A DNA stretch of 32,491 nt, taken from a virus. The stretch is from IMG/VR virus record IMGVR_UViG_3300033064_001717, positions 1-32,491 of that record. The stretch is one strand, 5' to 3'. This document shows, one piece after another, positions 23,764 through 31,063 of the stretch. Positions within the stretch are counted from its first letter, which is position 1, and each line of letters begins with the position of its first letter. The notes under the pieces are model-generated. The model saw only the letters and a program-made list of their open reading frames with translations. It did not search any database and was not told the DNA's origin. Position numbers and translations under genes: made by a program.

Positions 23764-25792
23764 CGGGCATCCTCCAGAATTTCCTACCGTCGCCGTCAAA
23801 TTCTACCGCCTCAATTGCGTCCTTGGCCCGGTATAACCGGCCCGGCGTAATCCCTGATGCCGTAGCCTCGTCACGTAATTTAGACACCCGCACGGCACCA
23901 AATGCCAGCTTTTCCCGCAGCCAAGACTTGTCTGGATCAGCGTTTGAAGATCGCTTCCCAACTACCGCTGTATCCCCAGGCAGCGTGGCGTCGTAGTCGT
24001 TGCCGCCGGTGCGCATCGTTACCCCTAACGGTGGGGGCTTGACGCTGTTTGTTTTGGACACCGACAACTTCCGCCGCTCCTGCCATTCGCCGTCGGGTTG
24101 TTCCAATGAAATTACCTGCCGCACGGCCCCAACAATTCTAGCCCCTAGCACCTGCCCGCCCCGGTTTAAATGAGTAACCAGCACAATGCTGGTATTTGTC
24201 CGGGTCGCTATCTCGGCTAGAGGCTTAAAGAACTGTTTGGCTTCCTCCGGCCTCCCTTGGTTGCGGTCGGTGGCGTTTCCGCACGTGTCAATCAGAATTA
24301 GCCCCGGATTGTTTCGCACTATCCGCCGCTCAAATTCAATTAGGTCAACTACCGCATCTAGGTTAGTGCCGGCGTACGGATTACTTCGCCGTCCATTTAG
24401 GATAATCGCCGCCGGTGGAAAACCAAATTCACCCGGCAGCGTCCCTAGCTCTGCCCACTGACTGTCTGCCGCAACCCATAACACCTTAGATTTCTTTGGC
24501 AGCGTTGCCGGCGTTCCGTCCGGCCACGGCATTCCGTGCCAAATCCGTTTTGCTAAATCGGCGCACAACCGGGTTTTCCCAACACCCGGATCAGACGCCA
24601 AACAGGTTAACGTCCCCCGTTGAATCCAGTTTGGCCAAGTCCATCTAATCGTTGCCTGCAACGCAATCAAGTCCTCCGCCGTTGCGTCAGGGTCCGCATC
24701 CTCTGTCACCTCCCCCGCCACGTGTGCCGCTGCCGGTTGCAATGCCGGCAACGTGGCCGGTAACGGTTGCCGCTGGCGGGCTAAGTGTCCACGGTCGGTA
24801 ACGTGTTTTTCTGCTGACTTGATTTTGTGCAGCAACTCCCCCGGCGTCCACGGTGGAACACACCGGGCATTCCATTCCGAGATTAGCTGCAATGCCGTGT
24901 CTTGGTCTAGCCCCCACCCGTCTACTAATAATCCGGCTACGTGAAATGTCGCACCATGCCCATCGCTTCCTGAAACCGCCCCCGGTATCCTCGCAATGTA
25001 CGCCCGTGCCCGTGCCACAACCTCCGGCTCAATAGTTTGGCACTCAATTTCCGTTAACGCTGCCTGCTGCCGGTCCCACGCTAATAACAGATTGCCAACC
25101 CCGTCCCGGTTCGCCGCCGCTGCTGCTGCATCCGGCCTTTCTCCATCTACTATAAACGCCACCCGGTGAGGTCGGTCTATCGCCACCGGCCCCTTTCGAG
25201 TCCGTGTGCCGTATAACTTCCAGATACGGCTAGCGTTGTAGGTTTTGACATCCACCTTTGCCGCCAAATTTGACAGCCGGGAATCTAGTCCGGTTAAAAT
25301 GCGCTTAGCCCTGTCCCGCTCTAAATCGTTGTTTTCTGCGCCCGCCATGCGATAGCTTAGATGCCACCCGTTACCGCTGCTGGCGACAATCGGCACCCGG
25401 AACCCGCCGGCCTGCATCGTCGCCTGCACGTTAGAGCACACGCCCCACGCCGCCAACCGCTCCGCCTCCGTAGCCGAATTGCCGCCCGGCCTCACCGGGT
25501 CAATATCCACAAGCAACCATTCCCGCCGCAAAATGTCTGCGTCACTAGCCGCTTTGCCGCCCAACTTAATTTTGTTTTTCGACAACTCTAGCAACGCCGG
25601 GTTTATCGGGTTAGGCAGAAAATAAATCCCTTGGCACCCCGTGCGCTCTAGCTCCGCCGCCGCCGTCGCCATCTCGCCAATATGCTCGTAGTCAAAAAAC
25701 CCGTTCATTACCGCCTTATCCCGAAACGCCCGCAATTCGGTCACCTGACCGGGCTGCACAAACAACCGCAAATAATCTTCAATTCGTTTCAT
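23753..25792 (-). CDS. primase-helicase (AEP-like primase + RecA-like ATPase)
   Basis: This 679-residue protein probably primes and unwinds phage DNA. The N-terminal domain (about 1-215) has the archaeo-eukaryotic primase pattern: LLVDIDP with metal-binding D96 and D98, and SSGNGWHL (138-145) carrying the usual His. A helical middle (about 250-340) resembles the region following such primases. The C-terminal domain (about 385-600) is RecA/RepA-like with Walker A DPGVGKT (401-407), a Walker B region around LILIDTCGN and a later LVTHLNRGG. The C-terminal 60 residues look like a small winged-helix tail. A close-to-consensus promoter lies 54 bases upstream. Confidence 0.85.
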   Translation of the reverse strand: MKRIEDYLRLFVQPGQVTELRAFRDKAVMNGFFDYEHIGEMATAAAELERTGCQGIYFLPNPINPALLELSKNKIKLGGKAASDADILRREWLLVDIDPVRPGGNSATEAERLAAWGVCSNVQATMQAGGFRVPIVASSGNGWHLSYRMAGAENNDLERDRAKRILTGLDSRLSNLAAKVDVKTYNASRIWKLYGTRTRKGPVAIDRPHRVAFIVDGERPDAAAAAANRDGVGNLLLAWDRQQAALTEIECQTIEPEVVARARAYIARIPGAVSGSDGHGATFHVAGLLVDGWGLDQDTALQLISEWNARCVPPWTPGELLHKIKSAEKHVTDRGHLARQRQPLPATLPALQPAAAHVAGEVTEDADPDATAEDLIALQATIRWTWPNWIQRGTLTCLASDPGVGKTRLCADLAKRIWHGMPWPDGTPATLPKKSKVLWVAADSQWAELGTLPGEFGFPPAAIILNGRRSNPYAGTNLDAVVDLIEFERRIVRNNPGLILIDTCGNATDRNQGRPEEAKQFFKPLAEIATRTNTSIVLVTHLNRGGQVLGARIVGAVRQVISLEQPDGEWQERRKLSVSKTNSVKPPPLGVTMRTGGNDYDATLPGDTAVVGKRSSNADPDKSWLREKLAFGAVRVSKLRDEATASGITPGRLYRAKDAIEAVEFDGDGRKFWRMPDGD

Positions 25793-25845
25793 CGTGCCCC
25801 CTAAGTCCGCCGCCCCCCCGCCGTGGCCGGGGGAACGGCATTCCC

Positions 25846-25886
25846 AATATACCGCCAGCAGTCACCCTGTCAACGGATTCTGACAG
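25846..25886 (-). promoter_or_regulatory. sigma70-type promoter with TGTCA/TTGAC/TGAC operator, primase operon
   Basis: On the minus strand a TTGACA (25873..25868) and a TATATT (25851..25846) are 16 bases apart, a very good sigma70-type promoter that would drive the primase gene. The -35 box is embedded in a 28-base array at 25886..25859: TGTCA, seven bases, TTGAC, four bases, TGAC. The same array geometry appears at the promoters near 30018 and 31431 and partly near 28977, which suggests a shared regulator or sigma factor preference. Confidence 0.75.
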
Positions 25887-26225
25887 TTAATACCGGCAGA
25901 CGCAAACCCACATACCGTTTGCCATGCGGGCAAAACCCCGCTCACGAGGAATTAACACCGACCGGAAGCAGCAACTAGCCTCCGCCGCTTCCGGCGTTGC
26001 CCCTAGCCCAATTCCCTCTGTGCCCCGGTTGCCGCCAACATGGCAAAATCGACCGCTGCCGGCAATTACTGCCGCCGCACCCTGTGCCGTTGTGGTGGTT
26101 GTCGTGGTTGTGGTTGTCGCCGTAGCGGCAACCGTTACCGGCCTGCGGCGAAACACGCCGCCCTCCGCACTTGGAGCCATTACCGCTACCGCTGCAAATG
26201 CTGCCACCCAAAATAAACGCTGCAT
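25887..26225 (-). CDS. small exported Cys-rich protein
   Basis: The protein has 112 residues from ATG 26225, with AAAGGA seven bases upstream. The N-terminus MQRLFWVAAFAAVAVMAPSA is a clear signal peptide, with cleavage likely near AEGG. It is followed by RRR, a run of ten Thr, then a Cys-containing domain (GSGRFCHVGGN, EAAEASCCF, WVCVCRY). It resembles small exported proteins that I associate with Planctomycetes, including their GVG/GIG and TPEAAEA segments; this is from memory. It sits inside the replication and recombination block, which is unusual for a secreted protein, and may alter the host envelope. Confidence 0.65.
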   Translation of the reverse strand: MQRLFWVAAFAAVAVMAPSAEGGVFRRRPVTVAATATTTTTTTTTTAQGAAAVIAGSGRFCHVGGNRGTEGIGLGATPEAAEASCCFRSVLIPRERGFARMANGMWVCVCRY

Positions 26226-26244
26226 GCTGAATCCTTTCAAAACC

Positions 26245-26260
26245 CCGGCGAAAATGCCGG
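26245..26260 (-). promoter_or_regulatory. hairpin upstream of exported-protein gene
   Basis: A 5-base-pair CCGGC/GCCGG stem with a six-base loop lies just before the ribosome binding site, followed by GGTTTTG. It may be a weak terminator after the 153-residue gene or a leader hairpin like those of the early genes. No convincing -35 box accompanies the CATAAT at 26266..26261. Confidence 0.35.
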
Positions 26261-26315
26261 ATTATGCGGACCGGGGAACGATCCCGGACGATGCGGCCAC
26301 CCGCTCCGCACACCA

Positions 26316-26777
26316 TTAAAACGGCAGTTTGTCCATTGGCATCGGCATGTTACCCGTATCTACCACCGACACAATTTTCAGGTTGTGGTAAACCCTTAGC
26401 CCCTTGTCATTAGTAGTTTTTACCCCCCGAAACGCAACCCCCGGAAGGAGGCTGACTGCATCCGGTAGCATTTTGCTAAACGGCTTGCCATTTGCCTTTT
26501 TCCATTCACGAACCGGAACCCCTAGAATCCCCAATTCCGCCCCCAAAAGGTTTATGCTTCTAGCGTCACGCAACCACGTTGTCATCTCTATCGACCGTCC
26601 ATCCGTCGTCCGATACAACCACCTAACCACGGGCACCGTCTGGCCGTCACGTGTCGTTACGGTAGTAACGTCTGCTGTCTGAATAGTAAAAACATGCTCG
26701 CCGTCAGGCAGTCCCTCAATCCCCGTAGGAACGTCGGCAGGAGAAAAAACGTCATCAAAATGCTCTAGCTCTAGCAC
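26316..26777 (-). CDS. putative ssDNA-binding protein of the Sak4/Gp157 module
   Basis: This 153-residue protein starts at GTG 26777, with AAGGAG seven bases upstream. It has beta-rich segments (GEHVFTIQTADVTTVTTRDG, VVRWLYRTTDGRSIEMTTW) resembling an OB-fold-type core, then a Lys-rich helical part and a tail with MPMPMDKLPF. The acidic N-terminus (LELEHFDDVF) is notable, and a short hydrophobic tail of this kind is common in SSB-like proteins. It is encoded immediately after the Gp157- and Sak4-like genes, where phages often place a functional SSB. The identification rests on context and general fold impression, not on a firm motif. Confidence 0.45.
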   Translation of the reverse strand: MLELEHFDDVFSPADVPTGIEGLPDGEHVFTIQTADVTTVTTRDGQTVPVVRWLYRTTDGRSIEMTTWLRDARSINLLGAELGILGVPVREWKKANGKPFSKMLPDAVSLLPGVAFRGVKTTNDKGLRVYHNLKIVSVVDTGNMPMPMDKLPF

Positions 26778-26788
26778 TAAACTACTCC

Positions 26789-27286
26789 TTAAGAAATTAC
26801 CAAAACGTCCGAACGCTCACCCAACCGGGCAAACCCCAGTTGGCACCCTGCAATCAGTGCATCACGAATAGCTGCCGTGTTGTTTTGCATCACGGCCTGC
26901 TGGTATCCTTCCGGCACATCGCCCTCAATAATTAACGGCAACATGCCGCCAGCTTTTCGCACCCGCACCCGGTAGCGGGTAGTTTCCACGTCGTTTACCC
27001 CTACCACGTGAAACGTCCGTTTCAAAGAATCCCGCAAAGATTTTGCCCGCTTTTCGGCAAGCCGCTGCAAAACTATTAACCGGGCAACTTCCGCCTTCCG
27101 GGCTTCCGCTATTGCAAGTAGCTCTCCAATTACCCCGCAGTAGCTTTCCACCTTTAGGTTAAATTCACCCTCGCTGTTCTCTAACCAATTGCACAATTCG
27201 GGATCTATTTCCCCGGTTTCGTTGCTAGCCTCAATCAGCCCCCGGAGGGCAACTAGGTTGCCCTCAATTTGAAACAGGCTGGTCAT
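26789..27286 (-). CDS. Gp157-family protein
   Basis: This 165-residue protein matches the pattern of the siphovirus Gp157 family: an N-terminal segment MTSLFQIEGNLVALRGLIE, an acidic middle (EIDPELCNWLENSEGEF) and a long coiled coil around EARKAEVARLIVLQRLAEKRAKSLRDSL. A beta-type end (TTRYRVRVRKAGG, then the IEGDVPEGYQQ segment) completes the pattern. Family members are usually next to recombinase or SSB genes, as here. The biochemical role is not well established. The ATG overlaps the Sak4-like stop by 4 bases. Confidence 0.7.
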   Translation of the reverse strand: MTSLFQIEGNLVALRGLIEASNETGEIDPELCNWLENSEGEFNLKVESYCGVIGELLAIAEARKAEVARLIVLQRLAEKRAKSLRDSLKRTFHVVGVNDVETTRYRVRVRKAGGMLPLIIEGDVPEGYQQAVMQNNTAAIRDALIAGCQLGFARLGERSDVLVIS

Positions 27287-28200
27287 TTTGCACCCCGCAT
27301 CCGCAGTTCCTTGTCTAGCGCAATCACGTCACTTACCGTAAAATCTCGGCCCGCCTTGCCTAACAGTTTCCACGCCAGCGTAGACAGCTCGTTTTTCTCC
27401 ATTCCAATGGACTCGGCTAGCGTCACGAGGTTAACTAGATCGGCCCGGTCGGCTAACGGGTCAACCGGCGTTAACGCAACCATGCCGGTTGCTGTCGCTT
27501 CCGGTGCAACCGCCGCCCCGCTTTCTAACCACTCCCGTAACATTACCCCGGTCTGCACGGTTATCTTTTCAGGGTCCCTCCCCGAAAACAAACCGCTTCG
27601 GTCCTTGCTCACGGTGGCGTAGTGCCCATCGTGAATCAGATCTAGCACGGTTGTAAATTCGTATTCCACCCCGTCACGAGTCTCCGCTTTCATACCGATC
27701 TTTTTCACCGCCTTCCGGCCCCCTTCTTCTACCTGCGCTGTTTCGGTTTTGCTGCGCACCGTCACCACTAGGTGGGCCGGCACCTGAAGCATCGCCTCAA
27801 CAAACGCCCGGTGGCGTGGCGTGGTCTCGCTCCACGCTGACCAAGTGTTGCCCCGGAATTTCACCTTCGCAGTTTCGTCGTTTAGCTCCAAACATCCTCC
27901 TGACCCGGACCACTCCGGGGTTATTCCGTCTATCACAATTACGCTGTACCCGCCAACAGCTTGTTTAATTGCGTCCACAAACTTTTCGGGCTTGTACGGC
28001 GGTCCTAACGTTAAAACGTCAAACTCAAATTCCCCTGCGTACAACGCTGACGAACCCTGCTCCGTGTCAATTACGGCTATTTTGCCGCCTAAGCCTTTGG
28101 CTAGTAGTAACGCCCCCCATGTCTTGCCACTGCCACTTGGCCCGGTCAATGCTAGCCGCAACTTCGCTTGCGACCGAACCGCTTTCTGAAATCCCGCCAT
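27283..28200 (-). CDS. Sak4-like RecA-type ATPase (phage recombinase)
   Basis: The protein has 305 residues from ATG 28200. It has Walker A GPSGSGKT (20-27), a KIAVIDTEQGS segment (about 40-50) and Walker B VIVID (87-91), followed by a GSGG insert and helical parts. This matches the small RecA-core ATPases of the Sak4 group, which assist single-strand annealing with a phage SSB. I reject the longer reading starting at 28302 because the ATG at 28200 shares a base with the stop of the CsrA-like gene (TAATG) and follows a GGGGGAAG ribosome binding site. The neighbours (Gp157-like, SSB-like candidate) fit a recombination cassette. Confidence 0.8.
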   Translation of the reverse strand: MAGFQKAVRSQAKLRLALTGPSGSGKTWGALLLAKGLGGKIAVIDTEQGSSALYAGEFEFDVLTLGPPYKPEKFVDAIKQAVGGYSVIVIDGITPEWSGSGGCLELNDETAKVKFRGNTWSAWSETTPRHRAFVEAMLQVPAHLVVTVRSKTETAQVEEGGRKAVKKIGMKAETRDGVEYEFTTVLDLIHDGHYATVSKDRSGLFSGRDPEKITVQTGVMLREWLESGAAVAPEATATGMVALTPVDPLADRADLVNLVTLAESIGMEKNELSTLAWKLLGKAGRDFTVSDVIALDKELRMRGAK

Positions 28201-28388
28201 TACGCTTCCCCCTTGTTGTAAATTTCCGTCCTTACAATGCCAACGCTGTCTGGTGCGTAAATCCGCACCCGCGCCTGCACCCTGCCAATGCTGTGCATCC
28301 AAACGGTTGTCACCGTCCCGTCTGGCCCGATGATTTTAAATGACTCGCCAACACGCCGCTCCAAAACCAGCCCATACGGTGGCGTCAC
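28200..28388 (-). CDS. csrA: CsrA/RsmA-family RNA-binding regulator (phage-encoded)
   Basis: CsrA proteins are small dimers that bind GGA motifs in mRNA leaders and change translation or stability. This 62-residue protein (family about 61) has the diagnostic N-terminal segment LVLERRVGESFKI, corresponding to LILTRRVGET in E. coli CsrA, and the C-terminal VRIYAPDSVGIVRTEIY, matching its RIGVNAPKEVSVHREEIY. The key Arg residues (R of ERR and R of VRTE) are present. A GTG start at 28388 is preferred over the ATG at 28409 because GGAGGTGATT (28400..28391) is a near-perfect ribosome binding site. The GTG overlaps the upstream stop (GTGA). The gene opens the recombination module and may act on the structured leaders of the neighbouring early genes. 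Confidence 0.85.
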   Translation of the reverse strand: MTPPYGLVLERRVGESFKIIGPDGTVTTVWMHSIGRVQARVRIYAPDSVGIVRTEIYNKGEA

Positions 28389-28594
28389 AAAATCACCTCC
28401 GTTACCCATATTGCGCTCTCAATTTCTCGTTCGTGGTAAAGCCCGCAGCGGTACACGCCCGGCCCCATCGACCCTACGAATTTCTTGGTTAGCACTTTAA
28501 AAAGTGCTAAACGGTTCTGGTCCACCTCAAAAGTGTCCCCTAAATTGATGCCCACGGCGTGGGAATTGTTGTGCCACCCTGAAAATCTCCACAT
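28385..28594 (-). CDS. hypothetical small protein upstream of csrA
   Basis: This 69-residue protein starts MWRFSGWHNNSHAVGINLGD and has a beta-type pattern (DQNRLALFKVLTKKFV, then the short CGLYHEREIE and AIWVTEVIL segments). It is translated from a strong AAAGGAGAT leader and its stop overlaps the CsrA GTG start, so the two are coupled. It is the second gene of the third early unit, preceded by two hairpins. No family is recognised. A role in controlling csrA translation is possible because of the coupling. Confidence 0.6.
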   Translation of the reverse strand: MWRFSGWHNNSHAVGINLGDTFEVDQNRLALFKVLTKKFVGSMGPGVYRCGLYHEREIESAIWVTEVIL

Positions 28595-28600
28595 TGTTCC

Positions 28601-28665
28601 ATCTCCTTTGGGCTGGGCGATGCCAGCCCCATCTCGCCCCCCGTAGGCGGGGGCGGTCAGGGGGT
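28601..28665 (-). promoter_or_regulatory. type B two-hairpin leader, early unit 3
   Basis: After the 81-residue gene the minus strand reads CCCCTGACC, a GC hairpin of 7 base pairs (28635..28655, seven-base loop), then GAGATGGGGC and a second 7-base-pair hairpin (28610..28629, six-base loop). AAAGGAGAT follows immediately, just upstream of ATG 28594. The leaders at 29590..29660 and 31064..31135 share this layout and the CCCCTGACC, GAGA-GGGGC and CAT-x-GCCC segments. Confidence 0.6.
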
Positions 28666-28666
28666 G

Positions 28667-28912
28667 TCATTCCCCGAAGACTTTAGCGTCTTCCAAGACC
28701 TCTTCGGCCTTGGCCATCAACTTTTGGTAATTGGACTTTGGTCCCCGTGAGCGGGGGTCGTAGTGAGATGATTCCCACACTAGGGAAACACCCTTTTCCG
28801 ACAGCCACCCTTTCTGTTCCGGGCGTTGCACCCGAACTACTCTCAAAACCCGTCGGGGGAATTTGTAGGATTGTGGTAGCCCGGTGACACTAGACTCTAC
28901 GATTTTCAACAT
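28667..28912 (-). CDS. hypothetical small basic protein (early unit 3, first gene)
   Basis: The protein has 81 residues from ATG 28912. The ATG at 28918 is too close to AAAGGAG to be the start, while 28912 has normal spacing. The sequence is basic, with FPRRVLRVVRVQRPEQKGW, and a Tyr/Lys helical end (NYQKLMAKAEEVLEDAKVF). No family is recognised. It is driven by the promoter at 28991..28963 and has a hairpin in its leader. Unlike the first genes of the two other early units it shows no clear similarity to them. Confidence 0.6.
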   Translation of the reverse strand: MLKIVESSVTGLPQSYKFPRRVLRVVRVQRPEQKGWLSEKGVSLVWESSHYDPRSRGPKSNYQKLMAKAEEVLEDAKVFGE

Positions 28913-28918
28913 TGCCAT

Positions 28919-28991
28919 CTCCTTTGGAATCCTGACAGCCGGTTCTTCCGGCTGTAAAGTATATAATGCTTCGCCCCTGTCAGCATGTCAA
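28919..28991 (-). promoter_or_regulatory. promoter plus type A hairpin leader, early unit 3
   Basis: TTGACA at 28991..28986 is followed after 17 bases by CATTAT (28968..28963); a TATATA lies slightly further on. The TTGAC-N4-TGAC pattern is present, but the upstream TGTCA half-site is absent here. Downstream, an 8-base-pair stem (28935..28955) with loop AAGAA in the RNA precedes AAAGGAGAT. The hairpin and ribosome binding site are nearly identical to those at 29975..29997. Confidence 0.65.
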
Positions 28992-29004
28992 GCGGTTTTT
29001 CCAA

Positions 29005-29589
29005 CTAGCCAAGAAAAACTTCCGATTCCACCGTGTCTTCGCCTTGGCACTCTGCCCGCATAATTACCCGACACCCCCACCACCGGCCTTCTGGATTGCA
29101 AAAAGTGTCCGAGTGGCCTGCCCTTACTAGGGCGTTGTACGGCCCCAACGCCTCTACTTCGGTCATTTCGTTTTCTACGGAAACTAACCACGTCTTTGTA
29201 ACCTTACCCACAACAACCCTTTCCTCAAACCATTCCGGAATTTCCCAGTCGTAATCTGGTTCCGTCCAATTAAGAAACGGTTTGTTTTGCACAATTTCTT
29301 TGCATTCAGATTCCGCCGTGTCGGCGCACGCCGCTGATTCCGACGCCATTTCTTGCTCGTAATTCTCCAAGGGCACAAAACAAGTCACCGTTCCGGGGTA
29401 GCACCCAGTCAGTTGGCTTTCGGCAAATTGCAAGCTAACATCCTCAAAAAAACCGTCGTCGTTTTCGACGTGCAACCCCGGCACAAAAAACTCCGCCGGA
29501 ATTTCTTCCCGCTCCGCCAGATCGGCGGCATACGCTAACGCCGTACCGTTCCTTAGAGTTACGCCAAACTTTTCTTTTCTTTCCATCAT
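29005..29589 (-). CDS. hypothetical acidic protein (early unit 2, second gene)
   Basis: The protein has 194 residues from ATG 29589, with AGGGAG four bases upstream; the adjacent ATG at 29586 is equally possible. It is strongly acidic, with several Trp (LNWTEPDYDWEIPEWFEE) and a Cys-containing end region (TFCNPEGRWWGCRVIM). No signal peptide or membrane segment is present. A reading extended to 29700 would overlap the preceding gene and lacks a ribosome binding site. Acidic early phage proteins can mimic DNA or bind host factors; that is speculation here. It is separated from the upstream small gene by the type B leader. Confidence 0.6.
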   Translation of the reverse strand: MMERKEKFGVTLRNGTALAYAADLAEREEIPAEFFVPGLHVENDDGFFEDVSLQFAESQLTGCYPGTVTCFVPLENYEQEMASESAACADTAESECKEIVQNKPFLNWTEPDYDWEIPEWFEERVVVGKVTKTWLVSVENEMTEVEALGPYNALVRAGHSDTFCNPEGRWWGCRVIMRAECQGEDTVESEVFLG

Positions 29590-29660
29590 GGAACTCCCTA
29601 AAAAAAACTCCGGGCAATGTCGCCCCATCTCCCCCGGACTCGCCGGGGGGTCAGGGGTGG
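29590..29660 (-). promoter_or_regulatory. type B two-hairpin leader, early unit 2
   Basis: The minus strand shows CCCCTGACC, a 7-base-pair GC hairpin (29631..29649, five-base loop), GAGATGGGGC and a second small hairpin (29612..29625), then GGAG and a run of eight T before AGGGAG. The segment with the second hairpin and GGAGTTTTT is nearly identical to the leader at 31064..31135. The U-run after the second hairpin could give partial transcription termination between the two genes of the unit. Confidence 0.6.
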
Positions 29661-29665
29661 CATTG

Positions 29666-29953
29666 TCAGTTTGGGCGTCGTTTGCGTGCCAATCGTACAT
29701 GGTCTTTTACCCAAACTTTTAGGCCTTGGATAGTTTCCTCAACCTCCGACTCAACTAAGGCGTCGCAACACCAACTTGCCTTAAATAGCGTTTCTTTGAT
29801 TGTAATATAAGTGCTGAAATTTTTGGTAATCACCCAAAATTTTGCAGCCGGCAATGCTTTTGTTGCCGCCGCCACCGCCAGCCGTATAGCAGCAATACTG
29901 CAATCCTTTTTTGCTCGGTCTCCGTCTTCCATCATTGCCGTAATTGTTTCCAT
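29666..29953 (-). CDS. small early protein, paralog of 31139..31366
   Basis: The protein has 95 residues from ATG 29953; the ATG at 29959 touches the ribosome binding site AAAGGAG. Residues in the second half, YITIKETLFKASWCCDAL then VEETIQGLKVWV, match RITVKETEWGAQWNCDAD then VKETVEDLASWI of the 75-residue protein at 31139..31366. The two are therefore paralogs, and both are first genes of early units. The N-terminus is Ala-rich and helical. The fold looks like a small alpha/beta domain with a conserved Trp-x-Cys-Asp-Ala core. Function is unknown. Confidence 0.65.
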   Translation of the reverse strand: METITAMMEDGDRAKKDCSIAAIRLAVAAATKALPAAKFWVITKNFSTYITIKETLFKASWCCDALVESEVEETIQGLKVWVKDHVRLARKRRPN

Positions 29954-30045
29954 TTCCATCTCCTTTGGTTTTCAAGCAGCCGGTTCTTCCGGCTGCTATG
30001 TATATACTAGCCCGTATCTGTCAGCCCGTCAAGCGCAATTGACAG
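29954..30045 (-). promoter_or_regulatory. promoter, operator array and type A hairpin leader, early unit 2
   Basis: A TTGACG (30032..30027) is 17 bases from TAGTAT (30009..30004), with TATATA just after. The array TGTCA, seven bases, TTGAC, four bases, TGACAG spans 30045..30018. A 9-base-pair hairpin (29975..29997, RNA loop AAGAA) follows, then AAAGGAGAT and ATG 29953. GGA triplets occur at the hairpin stem-loop border, in the ribosome binding site and after it. Confidence 0.7.
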
Positions 30046-30062
30046 GATTGTATTCCCCCAGC

Positions 30063-30087
30063 ACCCCGGACGCTAAACGTCCGGGGT
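30063..30087 (-). terminator. strong hairpin after DUF932 gene, no U-tract
   Basis: A perfect 10-base-pair stem (ACCCCGGACG and its complement) with a five-base loop begins a few bases after the stop codon of the DUF932 gene. The minus strand continues TGCTGGGGG, so the usual U-run is missing. It may stabilise the 3' end or act as a non-canonical terminator before the next promoter. Confidence 0.45.
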
Positions 30088-30091
30088 AGCC

Positions 30092-31048
30092 TTACGGTCG
30101 CAGGGCTAACAGCTGGCCCCACGCCCGGCTTTTCTGGCGGGCACCCTCGCCCATCCAGATGCTCTCCACCCTTGCATCCAACCCCGTCCTGCGCTGGGCG
30201 TGGTCTACCCATTCTGAGAAGGCGTTGTACGCCGCCCATGCGCTCCCACGCATTCCAGTCAGGTTGTTTATCTCGTCGCGAGACACTACCGCAATCTGAT
30301 GAAGCACTACTTCCGCCCGCTCCTTAGAAAGATTCATGCCTTCTACCTGACGGACAAAAAACCTTGCCAAGTCGTCCTGCCGCACTTGCTTTGCGGCAAG
30401 AAACTTTGCTTCAATTTTCATTCGTTCAACGGCTGTATGCACCAGACCCAGAGATTCCCGTGCCCTCTCAACGTTTTCCGTCAGCTTTCCATTGTGGACG
30501 ATTGTACAGCCTAGCGTTTCTCCGTTCGTTGCAACGGTGAGCGTGTTAGCGCACACCACCCGCACCGTCGTCGGTAATACCCGTAAACGGGTACGGCCAT
30601 CGTGGCCGTTCACAAAAAGCGCATACGGTTTTACCTGATCTCCGGGCACTACGTCAAAAGACTCCTTTAAATTGCATAGGAACCAGATTCTTTTTCCCCC
30701 GTGCAGCGCACCCGCTGACTCAATTTTTGCCCCGGTCCCAATAACAGCGTCAAGAAATCCGCTTAGCTCGTCGTTTTGGCACGGCTGATATTTGCCCGAA
30801 ACTACGCCCAACGTCTTATCCGTGTCCTCCCGCACCACCGAATAAGTGTCATCCTCCGGAAACACTATCTGATCCTTGTTTAATCGCATTAGCTGACGCT
30901 TTTCTACTTTCCACCCAAGCCCCGCCGCCTGAATAGCCTCAGCCCCCGTCATTACATCGGGCAACACTTTGCCCAACCCGTGCCACGCCGGTTCCCGTGC
31001 AAATGCTGCACTACCACCCGCAACGCTCATGTCAATTTCGTGTGCCAT
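30092..31048 (-). CDS. DUF932 / phage-plasmid-like protein
   Basis: The protein has 318 residues from ATG 31048. The start MAHEIDMSV and the AFAREPAWHGLGKVL segment are typical of the DUF932 (TIGR03299) family found on phages and plasmids. Other matching parts are GKYQPCQNDELSGFLDAV (about 100), GGKRIWFLCNL and TTVRVVCANTLTVA in the middle. A TGGAG nine bases upstream supports 31048; ATG 31063 or the TTG at 31087 would have no ribosome binding site. Family members are highly expressed early genes of unknown activity, often linked to replication or host takeover by context. Confidence 0.85.
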   Translation of the reverse strand: MAHEIDMSVAGGSAAFAREPAWHGLGKVLPDVMTGAEAIQAAGLGWKVEKRQLMRLNKDQIVFPEDDTYSVVREDTDKTLGVVSGKYQPCQNDELSGFLDAVIGTGAKIESAGALHGGKRIWFLCNLKESFDVVPGDQVKPYALFVNGHDGRTRLRVLPTTVRVVCANTLTVATNGETLGCTIVHNGKLTENVERARESLGLVHTAVERMKIEAKFLAAKQVRQDDLARFFVRQVEGMNLSKERAEVVLHQIAVVSRDEINNLTGMRGSAWAAYNAFSEWVDHAQRRTGLDARVESIWMGEGARQKSRAWGQLLALRP

Positions 31049-31063
31049 TTCTGAAAACTCCAT

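Noticed and set aside
28201-28302. N-terminal extension of the Sak4-like protein from 28302.
   Set aside because: It overlaps csrA, which has a clear start and family match, and the ATG at 28200 is coupled to the csrA stop with a ribosome binding site.
28962-28967. TATAAT on the plus strand.
   Set aside because: No -35 partner at normal distance and no plus-strand gene. It is the complement of the minus-strand -10 region.
29590-29700. N-terminal extension of the 194-residue acidic protein to 29700.
   Set aside because: It would run through the structured leader and overlap the preceding gene. The ATG pair at 29589/29586 has an AGGGAG.
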